A stretch of 64,000 nt of DNA from Endotrypanum monterogeii (Eukaryota; Euglenozoa; Kinetoplastea; Trypanosomatida; Trypanosomatidae), in the NCBI GenBank assembly GCA_000333855.2, contig CM007346.1:368088-432087 (forward strand), written 5' to 3'. The position numbers and the translations under genes were made by a program. The notes beneath the pieces are model-generated. The model did not search any database, was not told where the DNA came from, and saw only the letters and a list, made by a program, of their open reading frames with translations. Shown here piece by piece: positions 28,356 through 39,100 of the stretch; position 1 is the first letter of the stretch; every line of letters starts with the position of its first letter.

Positions 28356-28956
28356 CGCGCCCTCTTCTCGTCGATTAGAAAGCAGTGAAGCTCTCCACGA
28401 GGCTTCGAAATTAATGGTGTTGCTAGTGCCGAGTGTGCTTGCCTTCTCATCCCATCGCCCTTGCCTCACAGATTTTCAGTGCCCTCCTGCCCGGAATCAT
28501 TATCGGTCCCGAGGCTGACTCTGCTGATCCCTCCGATGGAAAGGACGAATGAGAGAGAAAGTTATAAGACAATGTTTTTTATGTTTTGCACCATGGCGTG
28601 TGCACAACCGTGTCCGGTTAACCGTTTCGCTCCTCTCTGCGTGTGCCGTGTCTGACCTCACCTCAGGGGCTTATATCAGCGGGTCTCTCCAGCTTGGTGG
28701 TGCCACCCTTACAAGGTGTTTTTGTAGAAGCTCCCCCCCCCTCCCCCCTCCAGACACACAAACACGCTCGCTCCTGAAACGCCCGTGTTGTTGCCCTCGT
28801 GGTGGTTCCACTGTTTCTGGTGCCGCCACCACACAGGCCCTCCACCTCCTCCAACCTTTCCTCGTTACATCACCCTTTTATTCTCTCTTTTATCGCATGT
28901 ATGTGGCGTTGTTTTTTTACTAGACCTGTCGTGTCTCACTGTTTTCACCCCTCCCC

Positions 28957-28959
<3 letters not shown>

Positions 28960-28991
<32 letters not shown>
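28960..28991. repeat. (AC)16 microsatellite
   Basis: Thirty-two bases of alternating A and C, preceded by a C-rich run. Confidence 0.9.
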
Positions 28992-28993
<2 letters not shown>

Positions 28994-29097
28994 ATTTTCC
29001 TGCCTCCCCCTAATCTCTCATCCGCTACTTTAGTGGAGCCCAGCCACGCTTCCAGAGGTACCATACTTTGGCGACTGACGTGTGCCCCCCCCCACCT

Positions 29098-29123
29098 ACA
29101 CACACACACACACACACACACAC
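29098..29123. repeat. (AC)13 microsatellite
   Basis: A second alternating A/C tract, about 107 bases after the first, preceded by a C-run and followed by a pyrimidine-rich stretch. Confidence 0.9.
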
Positions 29124-29216
29124 CTTTTCGATATCTGAATTTGCGTCTTCTTTCGTGCTTACGCAGACACACTTCTTTTCTATCGTTTCGCTCTTCCCTT
29201 TCCTGTGATTGTGGTG

Positions 29217-31202
29217 ATGTCGTCCATTGACATTAACAGCACTAACGACGTCACCTCGACGGCGGCGTCAGACAGAAGCGGGTCTTTAGTCACGACACAT
29301 GGTGGTGCAAATCACCGCAGTGAAAATCAGCTCACTACGGACTGCATCATTCGTGAGTGCATCAAGCAGGGGTTCTATCGAAACCCCATCTGCAACGAGA
29401 AGTTGTACCTGCACAATCGTGGCTATGACAGCATCGCACCCACTGCCTTCGAGCCTTACACAGATGTGAAGGTGCTCTGGCTCGAGGCGAACGGGTTCTC
29501 AGCTTTTCCGTGTGGCGAGGGCTACACGCAGGTGCGCCCACCAGTGCGAGTGGACCCGTTTGCCGTCAAAGAAGAAGAGGAGAAATTCGAGGCCTCCGCT
29601 GCTCCAGGGTCGCCGGTGCAGCACGTTGACCCTAATGAAGACACGATGAAGAAGAGGGAAACCTTGCTTCCCTTGGCGTCCGACGTGCCCCCAGAGGACC
29701 GTGACGCCTTCAGCTCTCTCTACCCCACGGTTCGTCAGTTATTCCTGCACAATAATATCTTGCGAGTCATGCCGGACCTCTCGCGGTTTGAGCGACTTGA
29801 CACGGTAAACCTCTCAGGGAACTTCTTCTGCACTGTAGAACCGCACTGCCCTCACTACGACGCTGCGGTCCGCCGGCATCGTGCCACCGAGGCGGCGAAC
29901 ACTGGGCACCCAACAGAGTCCCTTACCCACGATGTACGCCGCTCACCATCTAAGAGCTTGCTGCGCGAGCAGGAACAGTTGCGTCAGCAGTGGACCAACG
30001 ACCCTCACAGCATAGACCGAACAACACCCTCAGCAGATGTTATTGTGGTGGATTCGTCTGATGATGCCAAGCGGCAGCGTGCTCTGCAGCTGGAGAGGTA
30101 TAGCCATACCGCCGATATTTTTGCAGTCTTCTGCGAGCACAGCCCGCTGCCGGAGAGGGAGGAGGCGCAGGGAGAACCGCGCCAGCCTGGCTCCTTACCA
30201 CCGCTCCCCAGGATGCCACCGCCGCCGGCGCCCGAGTACCGCAACCCATGCAGCTCTCTGCGCAGTCTCAACCTCGCTGGCAACCGCTTGGAAAGCTTCG
30301 AGGACTGTCTCGGTCTCCTCTGCTTTCATTCGCTGGCGGTGCTGGACCTCAGCCACAATCAGATCTCGGACGGCGAGGCACTGCTGCTGATCCTTGAGCG
30401 TCTCCCTCGTTTGCAGTCGCTCAAGCTCTCTGGCAACCCGCTCGTTAGGTCTCTCCCACGCTACCGCAAGCGCGTCCTCTCTCGGTGTAAGAGGTTACTT
30501 CATCTGGACGACCGTCCGGTATTCGAGGAAGAGCGCCGCATCGTGACGGCGTGGGCCATTGGCGGTGGCGACGGAGAAGAGAAGGAGCGGCGCGCAATCC
30601 AGGAAGAAAAGCACTCGGCCGAAAAGAAGCGCCTGGAGGATTTCCGTCGCCTCATATCGCGCCATCAACGCACTGGCTCCGCACATCCTTCGCACGCAGA
30701 CTACATCAACGCCATCACTACTGTGACAGCGCTTTCGGAGGCGGTGGACACAGGTGGCCATGGCAGCCATAACGGCACCGGTCGTCGTGAAGACAGAACA
30801 CCTCAGCCGCGGAATGGCGGTCCAACCCCTTCGCAACGGGACTCATCTTCCACCAGTTCTGAAAGTGAGGACGACGCTGCTGACTTCAATCATCGGGGGA
30901 GCTTATCCTGTGTGTGCCCAGCTGTGACGAGGACAACGGTCGTGGCGAGTGGTGTTCATATATCTGAGGGTGATGACTTCGCTGCTGATATTGCTCCTGA
31001 AGCCATGCAGATTGCCGTCTTCAACGAGAACAAACCCCCCAGAGAGGCCCCAGGCTCGTTGTCACCAGCTCTCAGTCAGCAGCATCGTGTCTTGAGTTCC
31101 AATCAGTGTGTCGAGGTCAGGGGGTCCGACGGTGCCGCTGAGGGTGTGACAGGCAACAATGGCGATGATAAGGACGACATTTTCGTTCCCGGTTCCGCGT
31201 GA
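29217..31202 (+). CDS. DNAAF1: dynein axonemal assembly factor 1 (LRRC50/ODA7-like)
   Basis: DNAAF1 acts in the cytoplasm to preassemble axonemal outer-arm dyneins. The 661-residue protein has the family's N-terminal LRR start (LYLHNRGYDSIAPTAFEPYT from about residue 63, then VLWLEANGF). An LRR follows near 175-200 (LFLHNN, VNLSGN), and three more lie near 347-410 (LNLAGN, LDLSHN, LKLSGN). The diagnostic LRR cap HLDDRPVFEEERR at 429-441 is followed by AWAIGGGDGEEKERR, matching the family. Low-complexity inserts at about 100-160 and 205-345 break the LRR array and make it longer than usual. The tail is Ser/Asp-rich and probably disordered. The first ATG is 29217, about 50 bases after a good splice AG. 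The gene implies that the organism builds a motile flagellum. Confidence 0.93.
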   Translation: MSSIDINSTNDVTSTAASDRSGSLVTTHGGANHRSENQLTTDCIIRECIKQGFYRNPICNEKLYLHNRGYDSIAPTAFEPYTDVKVLWLEANGFSAFPCGEGYTQVRPPVRVDPFAVKEEEEKFEASAAPGSPVQHVDPNEDTMKKRETLLPLASDVPPEDRDAFSSLYPTVRQLFLHNNILRVMPDLSRFERLDTVNLSGNFFCTVEPHCPHYDAAVRRHRATEAANTGHPTESLTHDVRRSPSKSLLREQEQLRQQWTNDPHSIDRTTPSADVIVVDSSDDAKRQRALQLERYSHTADIFAVFCEHSPLPEREEAQGEPRQPGSLPPLPRMPPPPAPEYRNPCSSLRSLNLAGNRLESFEDCLGLLCFHSLAVLDLSHNQISDGEALLLILERLPRLQSLKLSGNPLVRSLPRYRKRVLSRCKRLLHLDDRPVFEEERRIVTAWAIGGGDGEEKERRAIQEEKHSAEKKRLEDFRRLISRHQRTGSAHPSHADYINAITTVTALSEAVDTGGHGSHNGTGRREDRTPQPRNGGPTPSQRDSSSTSSESEDDAADFNHRGSLSCVCPAVTRTTVVASGVHISEGDDFAADIAPEAMQIAVFNENKPPREAPGSLSPALSQQHRVLSSNQCVEVRGSDGAAEGVTGNNGDDKDDIFVPGSA

Positions 31203-31639
31203 AGATGGGGCGGGGGTATGGGATTGAGATAGGCGCGGGTACGAGGAGGCCGCGCATGTTGTGACAGGGCGTGTATTGTGGATGCTCGCCGATGTCACCC
31301 TGGTAGATGCACATGTAGTAGTAATGGTGGCGGGGGAAGCCCGGGGACGCGGGGGTGGGGAGGGGCTGCCGCTCACCTCAAAGCTGGTGGAGAGTGACCT
31401 ATACTGCAGAAACGAGCGCCTAATTGATTTTGCTTTCTCCCTCTCCCTCTTCCCCCAAACCGTTTTATTTTTTTCGACTACTGTGCTAAGGGATGCAGTT
31501 GTGCTTAGCACGCTTGTGTTCAACGATGTTGGCGTGAGGCGTCAGGTGTCCCCGTGACTGGCGAAAGCGTTGGTCATCTCAACTCCCTCATCCGCAGCCC
31601 ATTCTTGATGTGAAGCTGTGAGTATGTATATATTTATGA

Positions 31640-31641
<2 letters not shown>

Positions 31642-31671
<30 letters not shown>
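31642..31671. repeat. (AT)15 microsatellite
   Basis: Thirty bases of alternating A and T in the 3' flank of the DNAAF1 gene. Confidence 0.9.
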
Positions 31672-31674
<3 letters not shown>

Positions 31675-32235
31675 AGTAGATCGAGTCTGATATTGGTAAA
31701 GGTAGCACATCTCCGTCAATCTTTTAAAAGTATTTTCACCTCGACTTTTTTCCTGCTTGGCATTCTCACCACGTGCACAGACGCCGATCAAATTGGGAGA
31801 CGATAAGCATGCTCTGGCGCTTCTCCCTATTAATCCATATCAGTGCAGGGCACCAGACCTGCAAGTCAGACTCCTCCCCAAGACGACTTAATGTCTACCA
31901 CCTCTTGGGTGGGCACTCGCATATCTACATACGTCCCCGAATACTCCATACCAAAACACGGGCTGTGTGTCCGAGGGGCCATTTTTTTTTTTTTTTGCGT
32001 GTGTGTGTGGGGGTGGGGGGGGGTAGGGGGGAGGGGGTGTATCAAAGAAGAAAGGAAAGTAGGGATACATAGCCGAAATGCGGTATGCAGTTGTACGAGG
32101 GAGAGGGGAGGAGGGGAAGAGAAAGGCGTGTGTGTGTGTAAATATAGCCTCCACATCATCTTCTCGACAAAATGCCATTCGGAAGGCTGGAATCGTCCAT
32201 CTGCTGTTGTCTCGCTCCTCTCCTTTTCACCCTCA

Positions 32236-32236
32236 C

Positions 32237-32283
<47 letters not shown>
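32236..32283. repeat. (CA)n followed by (TA)n microsatellite
   Basis: About 20 bases of alternating C and A run directly into about 26 bases of alternating T and A. Confidence 0.9.
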
Positions 32284-32613
32284 TCGTCTATGCTTTTGAA
32301 GATCCCCGAAACAAGGCGGGTAACGCGGCTCCTCACCCAACTTTGAGTTAACTTTCTCTTGTATCTCAACCACTTCCCTCATCGCAGCCCCCACTCCCTG
32401 ACATACATTAGCACCAACGCATACCTGTGCTCAACGCGCGCGCTTCAATCCGACAACCCCTTTGTGTCTTTCCAAATGAAGGAGTACTTCCTACTTTTTT
32501 AGAGGTAGGTGGAACACAGGAAACACAGCGTACGCACACACACACACACAGACACAGAAAAGCATTCGATTGAACTCATAGCAGCGACTACGCACGCGTT
32601 TTATACCTCTTTG

Positions 32614-32614
32614 C

Positions 32615-32616
<2 letters not shown>
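32614..32616 (+). promoter_or_regulatory. candidate trans-splice acceptor for the BRCT gene
   Basis: TTTTATACCTCTTTGCAG is a short pyrimidine-rich stretch ending in AG at 32615-32616. If the gap is artificial, this AG would lie only about 38 bases upstream of the ATG, with the (AT)18 as the entire leader. Confidence 0.35.

Positions 32617-32652
<36 letters not shown>
32617..32652. repeat. (AT)18 at the left edge of the assembly gap
   Basis: CAG at 32614-32616 followed by 36 bases of alternating A and T, ending at the first N. The same CAG plus (AT)18 occurs on the right side of the gap. Confidence 0.9.
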
Positions 32653-33113
32653 NNNNNNNNNNNNNNNNNNNNNNNNNNNNNNNNNNNNNNNNNNNNNNNN
32701 NNNNNNNNNNNNNNNNNNNNNNNNNNNNNNNNNNNNNNNNNNNNNNNNNNNNNNNNNNNNNNNNNNNNNNNNNNNNNNNNNNNNNNNNNNNNNNNNNNNN
32801 NNNNNNNNNNNNNNNNNNNNNNNNNNNNNNNNNNNNNNNNNNNNNNNNNNNNNNNNNNNNNNNNNNNNNNNNNNNNNNNNNNNNNNNNNNNNNNNNNNNN
32901 NNNNNNNNNNNNNNNNNNNNNNNNNNNNNNNNNNNNNNNNNNNNNNNNNNNNNNNNNNNNNNNNNNNNNNNNNNNNNNNNNNNNNNNNNNNNNNNNNNNN
33001 NNNNNNNNNNNNNNNNNNNNNNNNNNNNNNNNNNNNNNNNNNNNNNNNNNNNNNNNNNNNNNNNNNNNNNNNNNNNNNNNNNNNNNNNNNNNNNNNNNNN
33101 NNNNNNNNNNNNN
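32653..33113. other. assembly gap (461 N)
   Basis: Unresolved bases. The flanks are identical (CAG followed by 36 bases of alternating A and T), so the two contig ends may overlap and the gap size may be only an estimate. Confidence 0.98.
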
Positions 33114-33114
33114 C

Positions 33115-33116
<2 letters not shown>

Positions 33117-33152
<36 letters not shown>
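33117..33152. repeat. (AT)18 at the right edge of the gap, adjoining a start codon
   Basis: CAG at 33114-33116 followed by 36 bases of alternating A and T, then A and ATG at 33154. The repeat would form the last part of the leader of the giant BRCT protein mRNA. Confidence 0.9.
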
Positions 33153-33153
<1 letters not shown>

Positions 33154-33155
<2 letters not shown>

Positions 33156-36100
33156 GGCTGATCACAAACTGTCTCTGCCGTCGCTTACAAACATCATCGG
33201 CGTCGTGCGGCCAAACCCGGAAACCCGGAAACGAAGTCGTGCAGATGAAGCGGCACCGCGGCACAACATCGACAGTGCGGAGAATATTTATAGAGAAAAT
33301 AAAAGTGGCGGAAAAGATGCACTAATGGCTTGCGCGGCACACAGACACTGTCACGGCGATGCTGAAGAGTGTGCAGGCCTCACGTGCTCCATCTCTTTTA
33401 CGGGTTTCCGTGACGACGATGTATGGCGAGCGAGCGATTACGATGGCGGCAACGTGCACGGCCACCCTGTTGCGCACACCGCTGGTGCTGATGCGACTCC
33501 TGATCTCAGCTCAATTTTCTTCTACAAGAAACTGGCCTCGGGCGTACCGGGGGTACGGGTGGAATCGACTCTGACGGAATCCACAACTGTATTGGTGGCA
33601 CGTCGCGGGTTCACGAAGAAGCGACTTCTCGCTGCTCGCCAAGGAATACCAGTGGTGTTGCCTAATTGGGTTGAGGTGGGTTGCCCGAGGGTGGAAGCCC
33701 TCGGCGGTGTCAGTGGCATCCACACGGCTGACTCAGTCACTCCCTATAGCAAGTACGCTGTACCATGGCTACACGGATACGTTTTTTCAACGACCGCACT
33801 GTCGACGTCAGAGAGGACGACCATAGAAAGCATTTGTACCGCGCATGGTGCGGTTGTAGAGTCTTCCCTGACGTACCGGTGTGATGTGCTGTTGACTCGG
33901 GCGGAGTGTGTGCAAGAGCTCCAGGGACTTCTCCACACTAATCAAACTAATTATGCGGAGCGAAGACGCCGCAACCAACACCTCAGTCACGCAAAGGCTC
34001 AGCAGACTGACGCAGAGTTGACGAAGCGCTCGGCTTTACGAACAACGACATCGAGCGCATGTAGCAAAGCGCCATGTACAGCGTGGCTGACCGATAAACT
34101 GCGGTTCGCGCTCGAGCTTGATGTCCCAGTGGTAGACTACACGAAATTGTTCGCCATGCTACGTCTAGACCGCCTACCGCCGCCAACGTGGATGCCGAGA
34201 ACAGAAGCATTGCCGCAGACATCGAGCTGGAGGGCGTACCAGCTAGGCGACAAGGACGAGGTGGAGAAAACACGTAAGTATACAGATGCCCTCAGCGGTG
34301 TCGGCTTCGAGGAGCTGATAGATGTATGCCGTGTGGGTACACCGGCAGGAGGGAGCGCTGAGTGGACGCGTATTCTTGCTGCTCTCATCGACGGGGGTGA
34401 CGTCCTGAGAACCGACGACGATCTTCAGCGCAATGTAGGCGCGGCGGAAAAGGGTGGTGTGGACAGCGGGCTCATCTCGTCCTTCCCCGATGGTGCTCAC
34501 CAGATGCAGAGCAGCTTTGTACAGTCCTCCTCATCCTCATGCATGGACGACACATCAACGGTGTCTGACCCGGACGCGTGGGAAGATTTCGTGAGCTGTG
34601 CGCTAGTATCGACATTGGAAGAGGGATGGCGGTCTGAACACGCGGGGGCCGCTGTAGACGTCACCGACACGGCTTACAGTACCCGTGCTGCCCGACAGTC
34701 CATAGCTAACACGCCTGCCGCGACCACACTCCTGCCAGCCTCGCAGGTCCCTCTTGATAAACTGACATTGAATACAGCAGACGTGGAAGACCTCGGCAAT
34801 ACTGGGGCGGCCGGCCCTTCGACGCTGCACGTCTTCTCCCCGGACTACTTCAGCGCGACCACTGGCACTGGGGTTACCTCGCATATCGCACCCCAAGGTG
34901 ACCATAGTGGCCCCGAGGTGCTGGCAACTATCGGAGGGGACAGTGCCGACATTGCCGTCATCGAAGAATCGCCTCGATTGACGACGACCGCGTTACTGCA
35001 TAGAGGGGCGACGACACCGCACCCGCCAGACCGCACCACAGATGTGCCTTCCCCTTCACTGTGCAACGATACGGTGGCCTCAGGGCTCAGGCACCCAATT
35101 GCGGACTATTATGCGATGCACCAGAGCTCACTACGTATGCCGCCGCAGCTGTCTACGCGGGGAGCGATGTCAACTTCGCGGGAAGCAGGGCCTACTCACC
35201 TTTTTGGGGAATTCGCTGCCCCCACAGTAGCCGAACAGCAGCAAAGGAGGCTTGGCGGAGGGGAACTCCTAGCTGCGTCGCAGGTGCTGGTTGAGTCCTG
35301 CGCCGAGGCGGACGAGTTGCATCCGAAATTCGTTCAGCATACTGACCCCAGTAAAGCAACAGCGCCGCGAGTCGCAACAGTACGTCCATCTGTGCCTCTA
35401 GTCGCTATGTGTCCACCTTACCTAACCATATGTGTGCTCGGCTGCACCGAGTCGGAGCTGCGCAAGACTGCGCGTTTTTCCGAACAGTGCCGGCTGCTGC
35501 GCTCTCCTGTGCTGACACCCACCACAGATCTTGTTGTTCTTGGGAGCCGTGTACTCACTGGGAAACGGTACACCGTGCGCTCCCCCACTGATGCCGAAGT
35601 CGCCCGGGGCGGCATCGGGGAAAACGCAAAACAGCGGCCCGCAGGCGTTCGTCGCGCTTTGCCTGCTCGAATTCGCAGCGAGCGCGGTCACAATGGTGTG
35701 GCAATCACTCTACGGTACTGGGAGATGGATGCCGTGGTGGCGTGGACTTTGGCAGATACGTACGGTATTCCACTCAGTCGTATTGTACCACTTAAGTGGC
35801 TAGAGGATGCAGCGAAGGAAGCACGAAAAGCCTGTGAAGCAACCAAACAACAAAAAGAATCGACAACTACACACAAGGGTGCCGCGGACAGACCGCCGCT
35901 AGATGGCGAGGACAGTTCTGTTGACACGCGCTGGTCGGCAGCCACCTCACCACCAGAAAACCTCACCGAGCTGCTTGCGGAGCGACTTGCTGACGCGAAT
36001 GAAGCATCGTCGGCACCGCCTTTGTTTTGTCCGCTTCCACCGGTCCCGGTAGATCGACTGCCGAGCACAGCAAGCCCCAGCTACTACATTCGCCTCCGGC

Positions 36101-39100
36101 GGGCCTGGAGCGCACAGTGGACAAACAGCACCGCGCACGTAAGCGCAGAGAAGTTTAACAATATGGAGCAAGAAGGTGCACTGGCAAGGTCGGATGCACA
36201 GAGGCAGACGAAAATCCGTCAGACGCACCACGTTGCGCATCAAGTTCTGAGTGACGGCTCAAATCATCCAGCTCCGGGCAGCCCGCCACTACTCACCAAA
36301 GATGCAGTCGGGAAAATGCAGACAGACAACGAACCGGAGGAGAAAGACTGTCGAAAAGCAGCGATGACTTTCTCTACAGTTTCGGTGCCTTCGGATCTTA
36401 GCCCTTCAGCTACAACAGCAACAGCCGAATCGTTTTCTGGTCATCGGCGACGTCTCCTGGCGACGACTCCCAACGAGACTAATGCGGATCACTCATTCGC
36501 AGCAGCCTTGGCGGCGGCAGAGCGTCGCTTTAATCATCTCGTCGCCCTCCTACGTGTTCCCGAGGACGGAGACGGCGACCAGGCGCGAGAGAGTTGTGAT
36601 GTCGGCGAAGATAGCCGCCAGAAACGCTCAACAATACTCGCGGCGTGCGATTTTTGCTGTACTGAGGACGATTACGCACGTGTGGACTGGGCAGTAGTGC
36701 GTGGTCTCATACGGTATGGTGGCGGCCGCGTCGATAAGAGGCCAGCAGACGACTGGAAAGTGGCGTTGCGGCAGCGTCCCCTCGTCGCCTCCACGCCGAC
36801 AAGTAATATCGTGCATCCGGATGCGCAGGCGAGGGACTCGGCTCCTACGGTGTGTCGCATCGCAGAGTACACAAAGATTCGACAAAAGTTGATGCGTGCT
36901 TTGCGGAGCCTCGAGGGGGCATACGAGACCAGCGACCAGGCTGACTCCCGTGTCAATTCAGAGTGTACTGGGGCGACGCATGGAGGTCCCGGTACCACAG
37001 AGAACATGGCGGAGATAGCCCGTCTCACGGCAAAGCTGCAGAGGGTGTCGATACTTTGTCAGCAGGCCCCGGCACTGTGTCTCCTCCCGCACAGCTTTCA
37101 GCGCGCCACCGTCGCCGAGGACGGAACGGCGAGTGCCTCTAATACAACACATGGAAACAAGAAGTGTCGTGCAAGAGAGGAGACTGCGTCGCCACACAAT
37201 CACCTTCACGTCCTCCACCGTATTCCTGCCGTGACGATGGACTACATCCTTTCGTGCCTCGCTGCTGGCTACTGTCTCCATCCAAACAGTTGCTTTCTGT
37301 TTCACACCTCTATCCCTAGTGCACCGGACATACGTCTTTTTAACCACCAGGTAAAGTCTCGAGGGAGAGGAATCAAGGGTTGCGCAGCTTCGCAGGAGGT
37401 CACTGCGCAGGACACAGACTGTGCTCCAGGCCCAGGTTTTGCTAGAGGTGCTGCGCCCAAAGGCAAGAGTATCGGGGCGGTGGGTGTTGCGAATGGCCGC
37501 ACAGAGCAGATCACACCAGCGCGATGCCGACCGGCTCTCTCCAGTTGGGTGCTGGAGCGGCGGTACAGTAAGACTGACTCGGTTGGTGTGTGCATATCGC
37601 CCCTATGGAAGCTTCCCACCCCATCCGTCAGGCAAGGCGAGCGGTGCTGGTCGCGCGTTTCCACGGCTTCTCCAGCGGCGAAGACGGCGGCCACCGCCGT
37701 CGAACACTGTCTGATGCCGGACCCTTCCCTGGTGCCGCTGCTTCGCGTATTGCTTCTTGGGTTTCGAAATGCAGCAGAGGCCTTGGGCGGCCATGTTGCC
37801 GAAACATTTTCTGCGTCTGCTGTCACGCACGTTTTGGTGGTAGATGTAGCTGGTATTGTCTCTGGCACTCTTTCTGATGCGTTCTCCATCGGCGTGGGGG
37901 ACAAGGACACTGTCGTCGTCAGTGGCGGTGTAAGCGGTGAGCCTTTGGCGTACTGGCCGATGGAGGATATCGAGTCCATCGTGCGCTGCGCTGCGAACGA
38001 CACGGTCTCGCTCGTCGGAATCGAGTGGTTGGCGGCATGCGTGGAATGGGGTGCCTTTGTCGAGGAGTCGGTGTACACGCCACCGTCAGACCTGCTTCAG
38101 CTCGTGCAGGCGGAGAGGCAGAGGGTCGCGTTAGTCTCCGCCCAGGACGCCCAGACAAAGAGGCGCCAACGAGCGGCACACGCTCAGAGAAAGCTGCCGC
38201 CACAACAAACAGCAGAACACTGTCGTCTCAATAGGCACAGGGGTCATATAGCTGGGACTCCTCCAGCCGACCTGCCACCGTCAAGTGCAGTGATGCGACA
38301 GTCAACTCGCCTTGCGTCGCGCATCGAGCGTCACCCGAAGCGAATGAGCACCCCACCACGTGGCGTGTCGAAGGTGGTGGCACCACACACACCGTCGCCG
38401 TCGCCGCCCCGGCCGATAGACTGTGTCTCACTGCCTAACAAACACAAATCAGAGTCGAGGGAGCACGACGAGTGCCGCACTCCGGTCGGGCGCCACGTCC
38501 CTGTTGCGTCACATGAGTGGAATGGCTGCGCTCTAGACGCCTGCACGCCACCCCTGAGGGAAGGGCAATCGTCAGTCAACGTTGCTCAGCACCGCCCGCA
38601 GTCTTCACCGCCAAAGCTGCTCTCCTCACCGGTGCCCCCACCGCCTGGCTCGCGAACGCCATGCCGACCTGGTTCGGGTTCGCAGTCGATGGACTTGTGT
38701 GCTCGCAGCGCCGGCACTCCTTCGGTCGGTGGTCATGGAAGCCAGCATCATCATCGCCGACGCCACTCATCACTCTCTGCATCGCAGCACAACACACGCT
38801 CGCAACTCGAGCAGCAGGACGCCGATGCCTACGTGGAGCACCTCAGTCATCTCTTCAACTTCTTCTCGCCAGGATCAACTCCGTTGCCCTCGTCGGCTCG
38901 CCGCAAACGTGAGCGCTCGACCGCAGCGTTCGTTGAATGGAATGCCGAACACCCTAGCATGCTACAGACCTTGCTTCAGCCGCACAGCCGCTCGCCGTCG
39001 GGCCCGCCAGAGGAGGTTGTCCCCTTGGCTTCAGCATCGTCCCCGCCCTGCGAGGTCACGGGCGAGGGCGGGAAATTCCGAGAACCCTCCTCGACCGGGC

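Larger units (their letters stand above)
28356..29216. other. non-coding intergenic region with two (CA)n tracts
   Basis: Besides the two (CA)n tracts listed separately, it holds C-runs near 28733-28750 and pyrimidine-rich sequence to 29165. AG at 29165-29166 after TCTTCTTTCGTGCTTACGC is the likeliest acceptor for the next gene, giving a leader of about 50 bases. No gene is supported. Confidence 0.6.
31203..33153. other. non-coding intergenic region containing an assembly gap
   Basis: It contains an (AT)n at 31642-31671, a poly-T followed by G-rich sequence near 31983-32036, a (CA)n/(TA)n composite at 32236-32283, a short (CA)n near 32535-32550 and the gap. Short open frames here translate repeats. 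No gene is supported. Confidence 0.6.

Noticed and set aside
32509..33153. Reading the BRCT protein as starting at 32509 and crossing the gap
   Set aside because: The extra residues translate (CA)n and (AT)n repeats and unknown bases. A clear ATG follows the repeat at 33154, and the frame through N is arbitrary.
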